Source: Candidatus Onthousia faecipullorum
GTDB taxonomy: Bacteria > Bacillota_I > Bacilli_A > RF39 > UBA660
DNA length: 34,473 nt
Assembly (NCBI GenBank): GCA_018715925.1
Contig: DVKQ01000011.1
Span: 1 to 34,473 of the forward strand
Reading direction: 5' to 3'
How positions within the stretch are numbered: position 1 is the first letter of the stretch; the number at the start of each line of letters is the position of its first letter. A program made the translations under genes and the position numbers. The notes under the pieces are model-generated. The model did not search any database. It was given only the letters and a program-made list of their open reading frames with translations, and had not been told where the DNA came from. Positions 18,324 through 28,086 of this stretch are shown here, one piece after another.

Positions 18324-20396
18324 GTGAACTTTTTTGGTGATCCTAACTTTTTAAATGATGCATTAAGATCTATATTTAGTGGTTTGGATAGTTTAGGGTA
18401 TTTCTTACTTGATGCTGTTTATAATATTTTCTTTACGGTTGCAAATGCAAATATTTTTCAAGGTGTAACAATTAATATATTTTATGAAAGGGTTCAATTG
18501 ATTTTAGGAGTGTTTATGATATTTAAACTATCTATAACACTTCTACAAATAATTATTAATCCTGATATGTATAAAGATAAACAGAAGGGGGCGGGTTCTT
18601 TAGTTACAAGAATTGCAGTTATACTTGTGTTACTTACTTTAATTGTTCCTATTGAAAATGTTCCTAATACTGAAAATTCACTTAATGAACAGATTAGTAG
18701 TAATGGTATTTTATTTGGTTTTTTATATCAAATTCAAAATACCGTTATAAAAGATAATGTATTAGGTAAGCTTGTTTTAGGTTCTAATGTTGATAGCACA
18801 GAAGGAACTGGTACAGAGCTTGATAATATGGGTGACGTGGGTTCCCAACTTGCCGCTACTGTTGCTAAGGCTTTTATTAAACCTACTTTAAGTAGTAGTG
18901 CAGATGAAGATAATATAACGGCAATGAAAGGTAATGATGGTAATAGTTATCAAGAGAATATTGCATGTAATGGTGGAGAAGCTGATCCTTATTTTAATAG
19001 TAGTCTTACAGCAGGTACTCTTATTAATCATATTAATGATACTTGTGACTCTGATGATGATGGAGAAGTATATGTATTTAATTATGCTATTATAGGTGGC
19101 TTAATATGTTCTCTTATTATGGTATTTATTATTTTAGGATTTACTATAGATGTAGCGGTAAGAGCTGTAAAACTTGCTATTTTAAGACTTATTGCACCTA
19201 TTCCTATTATTTCTTATATTGATCCTAGCCAAGGGAAAGATGGTGCTTTTAATAATTGGGTTAAGACTTTGACTTCTACTTATCTTAGTTTGTTTGTAAG
19301 ATTGATAATTATATACTTTGGAGCTTATTTAATTATTTTATTAACTAATAATAGTGATGATTTTTCAATCTTACAAACTAGTACAAGTGTATTTACATCA
19401 TTTTTTGCAACAATATTCATTATTATTGGTATTTTAATGTTTATGAAAGATGCACCTAAGTTTTTCCAAGATATGTTAGGAATTAAAGGTGATGGTAAAT
19501 TATTTAGTGGTATTGGTACAATACTTGGGGCTGCTGCTTTAACTGGTGGTTTAGTTGGTTCTGTTGCAACTGGTGTAAGAGCTGGATGGGCTGAAGGGCA
19601 GGAATTTAGAGATAAATCTGAAAAAGGTACGCCTGCTAGATATTTAAGAAATGCTTGGACTGGAATTGGAGCAGGAGTCGCAGGTTTAACTAGTGGAGTA
19701 GGAGGACTTGTAACTGGTGGTAGAGCACTTGCTACTGCTGATAAAAAAGTTCCAAGTTCTGTTATGTCTGCAATGCAAAAGCGAAATGCTATGAGAGCAT
19801 CGCACTCTACTGCTTTAGGTAGACTTTCTAGTGAAGCTTATGGTATGTTTACTGGTAGAACTTTAGCAGAGAAAGATAAACAAGCTTTAGAAGTTAATCA
19901 AGCCGCTGTTAAACAGATGCAGGAATGGAAGAGCTTTACTGAAGGTGAAGCTAAGAAGAAAGGCGATTTTGGTTATTCTAAGTATGGTATATACTCAGCT
20001 ACTGATGGAAGAACGCAAATTAGAGCTTTCAATTATGAACGTTTGGTAGCTGCAATGAATGCAAAAGATAGTAGTGGAAACTTTAAGTATGGTGGTTTAC
20101 AGTATAATGTTAGAGATTTTGATGCAAATGTAATGGGAGAAATCTTAAAAAGTCAGAATAGTCGTTATGTTAAGGCAGTTTTTGATGGTACTGAAGATAA
20201 TCCTGGTGTTTTATCAAATTGGGAATTAGCAAAAAAAGCTTTAGCTGATGCTGATATTGACTATAAAGGTGAATATCTTGATCCTATGGTTATAGGTCCA
20301 ACTATAGGTGTTGCAAGTTCTAAAGCACAAGAGATGCAAACTGGTATGAAACATATTAAACATATTGCTAACCATAATGCTAATAAGAGTAAATAG
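18324..20396 (+). CDS. VirB6/TrbL-like polytopic membrane protein with long soluble C-terminus
   Basis: Multiple TM helices, DVAVRAVKLAILRLIAPIPIISYIDPSQGKDGAFNNWVKTLTSTYLSLFVRLIIIYFG, Gly/Ala-rich segment, soluble tail. GTG start. Confidence 0.7.
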   Translation: MNFFGDPNFLNDALRSIFSGLDSLGYFLLDAVYNIFFTVANANIFQGVTINIFYERVQLILGVFMIFKLSITLLQIIINPDMYKDKQKGAGSLVTRIAVILVLLTLIVPIENVPNTENSLNEQISSNGILFGFLYQIQNTVIKDNVLGKLVLGSNVDSTEGTGTELDNMGDVGSQLAATVAKAFIKPTLSSSADEDNITAMKGNDGNSYQENIACNGGEADPYFNSSLTAGTLINHINDTCDSDDDGEVYVFNYAIIGGLICSLIMVFIILGFTIDVAVRAVKLAILRLIAPIPIISYIDPSQGKDGAFNNWVKTLTSTYLSLFVRLIIIYFGAYLIILLTNNSDDFSILQTSTSVFTSFFATIFIIIGILMFMKDAPKFFQDMLGIKGDGKLFSGIGTILGAAALTGGLVGSVATGVRAGWAEGQEFRDKSEKGTPARYLRNAWTGIGAGVAGLTSGVGGLVTGGRALATADKKVPSSVMSAMQKRNAMRASHSTALGRLSSEAYGMFTGRTLAEKDKQALEVNQAAVKQMQEWKSFTEGEAKKKGDFGYSKYGIYSATDGRTQIRAFNYERLVAAMNAKDSSGNFKYGGLQYNVRDFDANVMGEILKSQNSRYVKAVFDGTEDNPGVLSNWELAKKALADADIDYKGEYLDPMVIGPTIGVASSKAQEMQTGMKHIKHIANHNANKSK

Positions 20397-20411
20397 GGAG
20401 TGTGATAATAG

Positions 20412-20738
20412 ATGAATGATAGTTATTTAATACCTGCTAATACAAAAAGGGGAACTTTGATACTTGGATGGTTTAAGCCATTTGATTTGATATTACTGGG
20501 AACTGGAGTTTTAATTTCTCTTGTTCTCTTGATGACTTTTCCTATGGCTTCTACTTGGCAAGTTGTTTTGGTTTTATTACCTGGATTAACTTGTGCATTT
20601 CTTGTTATTCCAATACCTAATTATCATAATATTTTAACTATAATTATAGAGTGTTATAATTTCTTTACAGGTAGAAGGAATTATATATGGAAAGGTTGGT
20701 GTGTTAAAGATGTCCAAGATGTCAAAAACAGTAGGTAG
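20412..20738 (+). CDS. PrgI/VirB3-like small membrane protein
   Basis: IPANTKRGTLILGWFKPFDLILLGTGVLISLVLLM and NFFTGRRNYIWKGW; directly precedes VirB4. Confidence 0.7.
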   Translation: MNDSYLIPANTKRGTLILGWFKPFDLILLGTGVLISLVLLMTFPMASTWQVVLVLLPGLTCAFLVIPIPNYHNILTIIIECYNFFTGRRNYIWKGWCVKDVQDVKNSR

Positions 20739-21267
20739 TCAGTATACTGAAGATTGGCTTCCTATTATAGGAATACAAAATGGTTATATAATCTGTGAAG
20801 GAAAACAGAAAGTTACTGGAGTTAAAATTACTCCTCGTAATATCTTTATTCTTGATCAACAATCTCAAGAGAATGTCTTGATTAGTCTTAAAAATTTTTA
20901 TAATATGATAGACTTTACCTTTTGGTTAGTTGTTGCTGATAGACCTGTAGATATATCTGTTTATATGTCACAACTACAACTTCTATATAACGATACAACA
21001 TCTCCTGCTATTCGTAAGTTAATCTTACAAGATATAGATAAAGGTAATACTTTTATGAATAATAATATTGTTGATACTGAGTACTTCATTCTATTTAAAG
21101 ATGCTAGTGAAGATGTATTACAGAAAAGGGTTCGTTTATTGATTAATGGACTTGCATCTTGTGGACTTAATGCTTCACAAGTTAGTAATGATGATCTTAG
21201 AATAATTATGGAAAACTTCTTAAATGGAGGAGTTAATACAGAGTTTGGGACGGTGATGCCTGTATGA
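20701..21267 (+). CDS. VirB4-like N-terminal domain as a separate polypeptide
   Basis: DWLPIIGIQNGYIICEGKQKVTGVKITPRNIF; no ATPase motifs; overlaps the next gene by ATGA. Confidence 0.65.
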   Translation: MLKMSKMSKTVGSQYTEDWLPIIGIQNGYIICEGKQKVTGVKITPRNIFILDQQSQENVLISLKNFYNMIDFTFWLVVADRPVDISVYMSQLQLLYNDTTSPAIRKLILQDIDKGNTFMNNNIVDTEYFILFKDASEDVLQKRVRLLINGLASCGLNASQVSNDDLRIIMENFLNGGVNTEFGTVMPV

Positions 21268-23054
21268 GTATAAGTTTAAAGAGTCAGTTAGCTCCTAAAG
21301 GATTACAATTTAATCCTAGTGACTTTAATATTAGCGATAAGTATGCAACTATATTATCAGTTATATCTTATCCTCGTTATATCGCACCTGGTTACCTTTC
21401 AACATTGACTTCTATGAGTGGTATTAAAATAGTTATTAAACATATTCCTGTACCATTTAGTACTATGTCTAAAATGATTAATAGACAAGTTGCAGATTTA
21501 AGAGAAAGATATCGTCAAGAAAAAGATCAGACTACTAAGGAGAGAATTAGACAGGATGCTGAGAGCCTTGAATCCTTTGTCTCTATGCTTGCATCAAGTC
21601 AGTCTCGTATTTTTGATTTTCAAATGCATATTATGATAAATGCTGATACTAAAGAAGACTTGGAGTTACGTAAAGTAAATGTTAAGAACTATTTGGATGC
21701 AATGGAACTTAGAGCGGTTTCTTTACGTTTTGAACAGGAGAAAGTTTTAAAAAGTATCTTGCCAATATTTCCTAATCAAGATATAGAAGAGAGAATTGGT
21801 ACTCCTATTCCAACTCCTACTATTGCAGCGATGTATCCTTTTATCTTTGATAGTATTAAAGATCCAGGATTATCTGTTTTACTTGGAGTTGATTTTTCTG
21901 GAGGGGTAATCTTATTTAATCAATTTCTTTATCAAATAAGAAAAGAGAATAATAGAAATAATGCTAATATGATTATACTTGGTACTTCAGGTTCTGGTAA
22001 AAGTACGGCTGCTAAATTGTTACTTAGATCTCATATTAGAAATGGTTGTCAGATAGTTGCAATTGACCCTGAAAATGAGTTAGAAGAGATGACTAGAACT
22101 TTTGGTGGAGATACTATTGATATTGGTAAAGGTGGAGAGTTTGGACTCATTAATCCATTAGAAGTCATTATAGATGCTGATGATGAGGAGATTAGAGATG
22201 GACTTGGTTATACTGTTTTAACTCGTACTTTACAGTCACTTAGAGCCTTTATGAAGTATTATGATCCATCTATAGAAGAAGATGTACTTAATATGTTTAG
22301 TGAGATTGTTCAAGATACATATAAACGTTTTGGAATAGATTTTAATACAGATTTTAGTAATTTTACATCTGCTGATTATCCAACTTTTTCTGATGTATAT
22401 GCTACTATTAAGGGAAGACTTTTATCATTAACAGAACAGACTAGAGAAAAAGATATTATTCAAAGACTTGAACTTAAGATTAGACCTTTAATAAAAGAAT
22501 TAAAATTCTATTTTGATGGTAAGACTACGTTAACTGCTAATAGTGATTTTATGGTATTTAATATAAAAGAATTTATGAATTCTGATACTAATATTAGAAA
22601 TGCTTTATTTTTTAATATCTTAAAATATGCTTGGGGACTTTGTCTTGATCCAACAGTTAATACAATATTAATGGTAGATGAAGCTCATGTATTACTTAGC
22701 AATAACAATGAACAAGGAGCTGATTTCCTTGCTCAAGTACAACGACGTGCTCGTAAATATAATACAGGTACAATAATTATTACCCAGCAGCCTAGTGACT
22801 TCTCTAGTCCTTCAATTATTACACAGGGGAAAGCAATATTTGATAACTCATCATATTATCTTGTTATGGGACTTAGAAAACAGGCTGTTGAAGATTTATC
22901 ATTATTAATAGATTTAAATGAAAATGAGAAAGATAGTATTAAGAGATATTCTCAAGGTGAAGCACTGTTTGTATGTGGTAATAGACGTATGAGAATAAAT
23001 ATAGTTGTTACGCAAGAAGAATTAGAATCATTTGGTAGTGCTGGAGGATTTTAG
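21264..23054 (+). CDS. VirB4-like T4SS ATPase
   Basis: Walker A GTSGSGKSTAAKLLLRS, IDPENELEEMTRTFGGDTIDIG, Walker B TILMVDEAHVLLS, RRARKYNTGTIIITQQPSDF. Confidence 0.93.
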   Translation: MSISLKSQLAPKGLQFNPSDFNISDKYATILSVISYPRYIAPGYLSTLTSMSGIKIVIKHIPVPFSTMSKMINRQVADLRERYRQEKDQTTKERIRQDAESLESFVSMLASSQSRIFDFQMHIMINADTKEDLELRKVNVKNYLDAMELRAVSLRFEQEKVLKSILPIFPNQDIEERIGTPIPTPTIAAMYPFIFDSIKDPGLSVLLGVDFSGGVILFNQFLYQIRKENNRNNANMIILGTSGSGKSTAAKLLLRSHIRNGCQIVAIDPENELEEMTRTFGGDTIDIGKGGEFGLINPLEVIIDADDEEIRDGLGYTVLTRTLQSLRAFMKYYDPSIEEDVLNMFSEIVQDTYKRFGIDFNTDFSNFTSADYPTFSDVYATIKGRLLSLTEQTREKDIIQRLELKIRPLIKELKFYFDGKTTLTANSDFMVFNIKEFMNSDTNIRNALFFNILKYAWGLCLDPTVNTILMVDEAHVLLSNNNEQGADFLAQVQRRARKYNTGTIIITQQPSDFSSPSIITQGKAIFDNSSYYLVMGLRKQAVEDLSLLIDLNENEKDSIKRYSQGEALFVCGNRRMRINIVVTQEELESFGSAGGF

Positions 23055-23093
23055 AAATAGTTAAAGTAATGTATGTAGAGGGAAGTGGTGATT

Positions 23094-24869
23094 ATGGAAG
23101 GAGAAAAATTTAGTAAGAAAAATAGAAAAAAAATAGTTTTTTCTTCTTCTAATTATTTGAAACTTGTTCTAGTAGCATTACTTTTTTCTATTTGTCTTAT
23201 TAGTTTAACTTTTTGTTTTAAAATTAGTATTATCTCTAATAATAATGAATTGCTTTCTTATAGTGATGCTTCAGATGAATTTTATGATAGACTTGATCAA
23301 GTATATAATGAATATCATGGAGAAGATAAAGAGTTTGCTAAATTTGTTATTACTTCAACATTTACTGTTATTCATTTGCATATTCCTGATTTTACTTATG
23401 AAGATATGTCTCTTGATATGATGAGAAAAGTTGCTGATTTAATGGTTGATGAAGTAGAACATGATGATGGTAGTATTACTTATACAGATAAAGGAGAAGA
23501 AGCGGTTAAAGAAGGGTTAGTAGATTATTTTAAAGATGTTGATTCTAGTCTTTCCGATACTACTTGTAAGCGGATGGCGGAAGATGTTTATGATTATATA
23601 GAAGATTATTTAGAGTTTATTGGGGCTAATGAAGGAGAAGGTAATGGCTCTACTTCTAGTTGTGTTGGTAATTCTTATTGGTGGCCTATAGGTAGTGCTG
23701 ATACAACTTTAGAAAATGATGTTACTTTTGCTAGTGGTGATCCTGTCCCTTCTACTATAACTGCTACTTTTGCAGGGAATGATTCTGTTCATGATGGTAG
23801 TCATGGAGCGATTGATATATCTAATGATTTAGGTGTAGGTGGTACAAATATAATTGCTGCTAAGGATGGAGTTGTAATTTATCCTACAAGTGATGAGCAG
23901 ATTCAATATGCCGATAATGGTTATGTTGGTAATCTTGATGGTGGTGGTTATGGCAATTATGTTGTTATAGAACATTCTGATGGTAATTATACATATTATG
24001 CTCATATGGCTCAAGGTAGTATTACTGTTATGGCAGGTGATACAGTTAAGCAGGGACAAGTAATTGGTAAGATGGGTAATTCTGGTAGTTCTACAGGAGT
24101 TCACTTGCATTTTGAAGTTAGATCTGGTGGTAATACTAGTTCTAATAGAGTTGATCCTCTAGATTATGTTAGTATGGAGAGTCCTAGGTCTTCTTGTGTT
24201 GATTTTTCTTTAACTACTTCATCTTTATCAAAACAGGAATTTATATCTAAGATGGAAGCATATTGTACTAATAGTGGAAACAATGCCTTTTGTACTAATT
24301 TTTCTAGTCATGCTGAAGAAGTTTATGATGTATCAGTAGAGGCAGGTGTTAATCCAGAACTTGTTGTTGTTACAGCAGGAACAGAGCAAGGATGGGAAAA
24401 GTGCGATGGATATTCTAATTACTGGGGTATAGGAATATCAAATGGTGAATCTTGTAGTGGTGGACCACATTTAACTTCTTTAGCGGAGGGAATAAGAACT
24501 TATGCTAATGTTTTAAAAGAATATCAACCTGGTGGTGCAAAGGCATCTCTTATTGAAACAAGAAATCAAGAAAGAGAAGCGGCAGGATGTGATGCTGCTG
24601 GACATGGGCCTCCTGGTAGTTTAGCAGGTATGCAATCTATTTATTCTTGGGTTGGTGATTATCGCTTTAGCCCTGGAACTTGGGGACGTGGCGGTTGTAA
24701 ATACCTTGATATAATATATGGTTCTGGTTATTGTTCTACTAAATCAGTTTGTACAAATTATTCAAATTGTCCAGCAAGCAGTGCTACTACAGTTTGTGAA
24801 CAAAATGATTATACTGCTTGGCAATTACAAGGAAAATTAGAGCTTAGAAATACAATATTTGGTTTATAG
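23094..24869 (+). CDS. Membrane-anchored bifunctional peptidoglycan hydrolase: M23 (LytM) domain plus lysozyme/glucosaminidase-like domain
   Basis: HDGSHGAIDIS...YGNYVVIEHSDGNYTYYAHM...GVHLHFEVRSGG (M23); C-terminal VEAGVNPELVVVTAGTEQGWEKCDGYSNYWGIGI. The track starts at 23085. Confidence 0.88.
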   Translation: MEGEKFSKKNRKKIVFSSSNYLKLVLVALLFSICLISLTFCFKISIISNNNELLSYSDASDEFYDRLDQVYNEYHGEDKEFAKFVITSTFTVIHLHIPDFTYEDMSLDMMRKVADLMVDEVEHDDGSITYTDKGEEAVKEGLVDYFKDVDSSLSDTTCKRMAEDVYDYIEDYLEFIGANEGEGNGSTSSCVGNSYWWPIGSADTTLENDVTFASGDPVPSTITATFAGNDSVHDGSHGAIDISNDLGVGGTNIIAAKDGVVIYPTSDEQIQYADNGYVGNLDGGGYGNYVVIEHSDGNYTYYAHMAQGSITVMAGDTVKQGQVIGKMGNSGSSTGVHLHFEVRSGGNTSSNRVDPLDYVSMESPRSSCVDFSLTTSSLSKQEFISKMEAYCTNSGNNAFCTNFSSHAEEVYDVSVEAGVNPELVVVTAGTEQGWEKCDGYSNYWGIGISNGESCSGGPHLTSLAEGIRTYANVLKEYQPGGAKASLIETRNQEREAAGCDAAGHGPPGSLAGMQSIYSWVGDYRFSPGTWGRGGCKYLDIIYGSGYCSTKSVCTNYSNCPASSATTVCEQNDYTAWQLQGKLELRNTIFGL

Positions 24870-24882
24870 GAGATGGTTTTTT

Positions 24883-25401
24883 ATGAATAAAACATCTAAA
24901 ATAGAATTAAGTATAGTTATATTACTTGTTGTTATTTTTTGTGGGAGTTTTATATATATGAAATCTATGGAAGTTATGAAAGATAATGAAAGTATTAATA
25001 CAGATGTTGTTGCTCTTGCTGATGTTAATCGTTTCTTTACTATAGATTCTGCTATTTCCAAGTATTTTTCTTATATTACTTTAAAAGATGGAGAATCTTT
25101 GTTAAGCATATTAGATGAAGACTATATAAGTAGAAACAATATTACTACTGCTAATATCTATCAATTTGTTGGTAATTATAATAGTAATATAAAGACTAGT
25201 TTAGAGGAAGCCTACAGAGTTAGTTCTTATAAAAATATTTATAAATATTATACTAAAGTGGTGCTTAATGAAGAGACATTATATGATTCTACTTTACAAG
25301 GATATAACTATTATATAGTTACAATTAATGAAAATGAATTAACTTATGCAATAGAGCCTATTTCTGAAATTATTTATAACAATAAAGTGAAAGGAAGCTG
25401 A
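24883..25401 (+). CDS. Single-TM extracytoplasmic protein, VirB8/TcpC-like candidate 1
   Basis: N-terminal TM (KIELSIVILLVVIFCGSFIYM) and a small soluble domain. The track starts at 24859; ATG 24883 fits the RBS. Confidence 0.35.
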   Translation: MNKTSKIELSIVILLVVIFCGSFIYMKSMEVMKDNESINTDVVALADVNRFFTIDSAISKYFSYITLKDGESLLSILDEDYISRNNITTANIYQFVGNYNSNIKTSLEEAYRVSSYKNIYKYYTKVVLNEETLYDSTLQGYNYYIVTINENELTYAIEPISEIIYNNKVKGS

Positions 25402-25406
25402 TTATT

Positions 25407-25865
25407 GTGGAGAAGAAAATTAAAATTGTTGTTTATATAATCCTTGTAGCTTTACTTTTCTTTTTAATATTTAGAAACTTTAGAATAGTTAATGATGTGG
25501 AAAGAGAGCTTCCTAGTAATGAAGAATTAAATGAGTTTAATAATGTTCAATCTAAAAGTAATGCTAATAGTTATGAAGTTAAAGATATTCCTGATAAAGA
25601 GCTTGTTACTATTTATTATAATCATTTTAAGAATTTAGTAGTTAATAATAGTAGTGAAGCTTATAATAGAGTTAGAAATAAAGATAATATGCCAATAGAG
25701 AAATTTAATTTATTTAGAGATAGTTTAGTAAATAATTATTATAATAATAAAGTTGCTAGTTATAGAATTTCTGATAATACTTATAAAATTGTAAATAGTA
25801 ATAATCAAACTATTATTTTCTATGTTGATGCAGTTTATAAATACGAAGTAGAGTTGTTATTTTGA
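25407..25865 (+). CDS. Single-TM extracytoplasmic protein, VirB8/TcpC (NTF2-like) candidate 2
   Basis: N-terminal TM then DKELVTIYYNHFKNLVVNNSSEAYNRVRNKDNMPIEKFNLFRDSLVNNYYNNKVASY, an NTF2-like pattern. Confidence 0.4.
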   Translation: MEKKIKIVVYIILVALLFFLIFRNFRIVNDVERELPSNEELNEFNNVQSKSNANSYEVKDIPDKELVTIYYNHFKNLVVNNSSEAYNRVRNKDNMPIEKFNLFRDSLVNNYYNNKVASYRISDNTYKIVNSNNQTIIFYVDAVYKYEVELLF

Positions 25866-25895
25866 TAGTATAGATAAAGTAAAGGTGGTGGTAAT

Positions 25896-27329
25896 ATGAG
25901 AGAAGAAGATATTGAAACGTTAGATGATGAAGGACAAGGTTTAGGACAAGAGAATCAAAATGATAATAATTCTTCTATAAAAAAAACTTCTTCACCTTTA
26001 AAAGATGCTATTACTAATATTGCAGGTGCAACTTTAGATAGTAATAAATATAAAAGTAAATTAAATCATATTAATCCTAATGATGATAATAGCACAACTA
26101 TGGCTAAAAATGATTTTAATAAGACTATTCCTAGTAAAGAATCTAATACAGTCAATACTGTTAAGAATGCAGTTGGTAATAAAGCAGTTAATGCTGTTTC
26201 TAATTTACATCCTGCTTTAAAAGGAGTTAATATTGCTAGAAATATTATAAGTGGTAGAAGGTCTAATAATAGTAATACTAGTGGTAATAATTCTATTAAT
26301 AATAACAATAGCAATAGTCCTGCTAATGATAATAATAATACTGATAGTAATAATATAAATACTAAAAATAATGATGTTATGCCCAATAATACAGTTAATA
26401 ATGGTATTGATAATAGTGATGATAACTCTTCTAGTAATAGGGGAAGTATTTTAAATTCGCTAAATCCTCTTAGTTCTGTTTTAGGAGGTACTAGTGGTGT
26501 ATCTGGTAGATTTAGTTTTTTAGGAAAGATACCTGTAGCATTAAAATTTGTTATTATTGGTGCGGTTTCTTTCTTTGGACTTTTGATTTTAACTTTGCTA
26601 CCAGCATTAATTATAATTAGTCTTTTTAGTAGCTTTTTTGGAATGGATTCAACTATTACTAGTAGTGGTAATGGAAGTGGTAATATTGATTATGGTGATT
26701 ATGAATTGTCATCAGATGGTGATGAAATATTACATCAACCATTAAGTGCTTTTTTAACAACAAATGGTTCTAGTTTAGCTGAATTTAATAATTTAATTAC
26801 TACTAATGTTGAGGATGCTGGTTTTGGTACAAGAGCTGGAGTTGTCGCTTCTGCAGTTACATTAATTGCAGAACTTGGTAATAACTATGATGTTAAAGTT
26901 CCTTATTATTGGGGTGGAGGTCATGGTAATATTGCAAATGGTGCTTTAGGTAATTGGGGAAGTAGTGAGTGTCATACATATGCGAATGGTCAATCTTATA
27001 ATTACTGTGGATTAGATTGTTCTGGTTTTGTTACGTGGGCTATTTATAATGGAGGATTTAACATGTCTCCTAGAACAGCTGGTACTTTTCAATATTTACC
27101 TGGTGCAGAAAGGGTTACTTTAAGTAGTAGTGGTGTTTTACAACCTGGTGATTTGATGGAATCTGACCATCACATTGTATTAATTGTTGAAGTAGTAGAT
27201 GAGGGGTATGTGTGTGCTGAAGCAGCAGGTAACTCTACAGGAGTTAAGTTCTCAATTAGAAGTTTTAATGCAAGTGGATATTGGGGGGTTAATATGGATG
27301 GCTTTTATGAGCGACAAGCGAGGAGTTAA
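25896..27329 (+). CDS. NlpC/P60-type peptidoglycan hydrolase with Asn/Ser-rich cytoplasmic region and one TM
   Basis: VPYYWGGGHGN...YNYCGLDCSGFVTWAIYNGG...LQPGDLMESDHHIVLIVEVV; low-complexity N-rich segment; TM PVALKFVIIGAVSFFGLLILTLLPALIIISLF. Confidence 0.85.
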   Translation: MREEDIETLDDEGQGLGQENQNDNNSSIKKTSSPLKDAITNIAGATLDSNKYKSKLNHINPNDDNSTTMAKNDFNKTIPSKESNTVNTVKNAVGNKAVNAVSNLHPALKGVNIARNIISGRRSNNSNTSGNNSINNNNSNSPANDNNNTDSNNINTKNNDVMPNNTVNNGIDNSDDNSSSNRGSILNSLNPLSSVLGGTSGVSGRFSFLGKIPVALKFVIIGAVSFFGLLILTLLPALIIISLFSSFFGMDSTITSSGNGSGNIDYGDYELSSDGDEILHQPLSAFLTTNGSSLAEFNNLITTNVEDAGFGTRAGVVASAVTLIAELGNNYDVKVPYYWGGGHGNIANGALGNWGSSECHTYANGQSYNYCGLDCSGFVTWAIYNGGFNMSPRTAGTFQYLPGAERVTLSSSGVLQPGDLMESDHHIVLIVEVVDEGYVCAEAAGNSTGVKFSIRSFNASGYWGVNMDGFYERQARS

Positions 27330-27332
27330 GAT

Positions 27333-28019
27333 ATGAAAGTTAAGTGTTTAATTCTAATATTTATAACATTTCTAATGTGTGGTTGTACAGCTAGTGTTAA
27401 TCTTGAGATAACTGATAGTGAAATAAGAGAAAGTGTTGATATTACTTTTTATCAAAATGCAATTTACCCTAAAGATATTATTAAAACATCATTTAGAAAT
27501 TATATTCCAATATATTCAAGAGATGCTATTGTTGATACGAATCCTGATTTACCTGCACCTGATGTTACTTATTATCAAAAAGAAGAGACTGATTTAGGTA
27601 ATGGATATAAGTTTAATTATAAATATAATTTTGATATAACAGATTATAATAATGCTAGGACTATTAGAGAAGCCTTTAGATCTTATAATGTTTCTCGGAA
27701 TGGTAATATTATATCTTTAACTACTGATGATGAGGGTATTATATTCTTTGAAGATTATCCGGAACTTGAAGAGGTTAAAATAAATATTAAAACTGACTAT
27801 TATGTAGAAGAGAATAATGCTGATAGTGTTAATGATAATACTTATACTTGGACTTTTAATAAAGATAGTAAAAAAAGTATAAATATGTTAATAGATACAA
27901 CGAAAGATGTTAATTATAGTGTTATTGATTGGAGGATTCCTGTTATTGTTATAATTGCTATAATACTTATTATTGCTTTATTTCTTGTTTTCAAAAATAA
28001 AAAGAATAATAAAATATAA
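27333..28019 (+). CDS. Lipoprotein with C-terminal TM
   Basis: LIFITFLMCGCTASVNLEI lipobox-like start; C-terminal IPVIVIIAIILIIALFLVFKNKK. Confidence 0.55.
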   Translation: MKVKCLILIFITFLMCGCTASVNLEITDSEIRESVDITFYQNAIYPKDIIKTSFRNYIPIYSRDAIVDTNPDLPAPDVTYYQKEETDLGNGYKFNYKYNFDITDYNNARTIREAFRSYNVSRNGNIISLTTDDEGIIFFEDYPELEEVKINIKTDYYVEENNADSVNDNTYTWTFNKDSKKSINMLIDTTKDVNYSVIDWRIPVIVIIAIILIIALFLVFKNKKNNKI

Positions 28020-28041
28020 TTAAATTTGTTTTCAAATTTAA
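28020..28041. terminator. Perfect 9-bp hairpin between operon segments (terminator or attenuator-like)
   Basis: TTAAATTTG TTTT CAAATTTAA; TATAAT at about 28052 follows. Confidence 0.45.
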
Positions 28042-28086
28042 GAAATACTGATATAATAAGCGTAGATTTGAAATGAGGGGATTAAA

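Noticed and set aside
26066-26386. 106-aa minus-strand Leu-rich ORF
   Set aside because: Complement of the Asn-rich low-complexity linker of the NlpC/P60 protein; poly-Leu is an artefact of AAT/AAC codons read in reverse.
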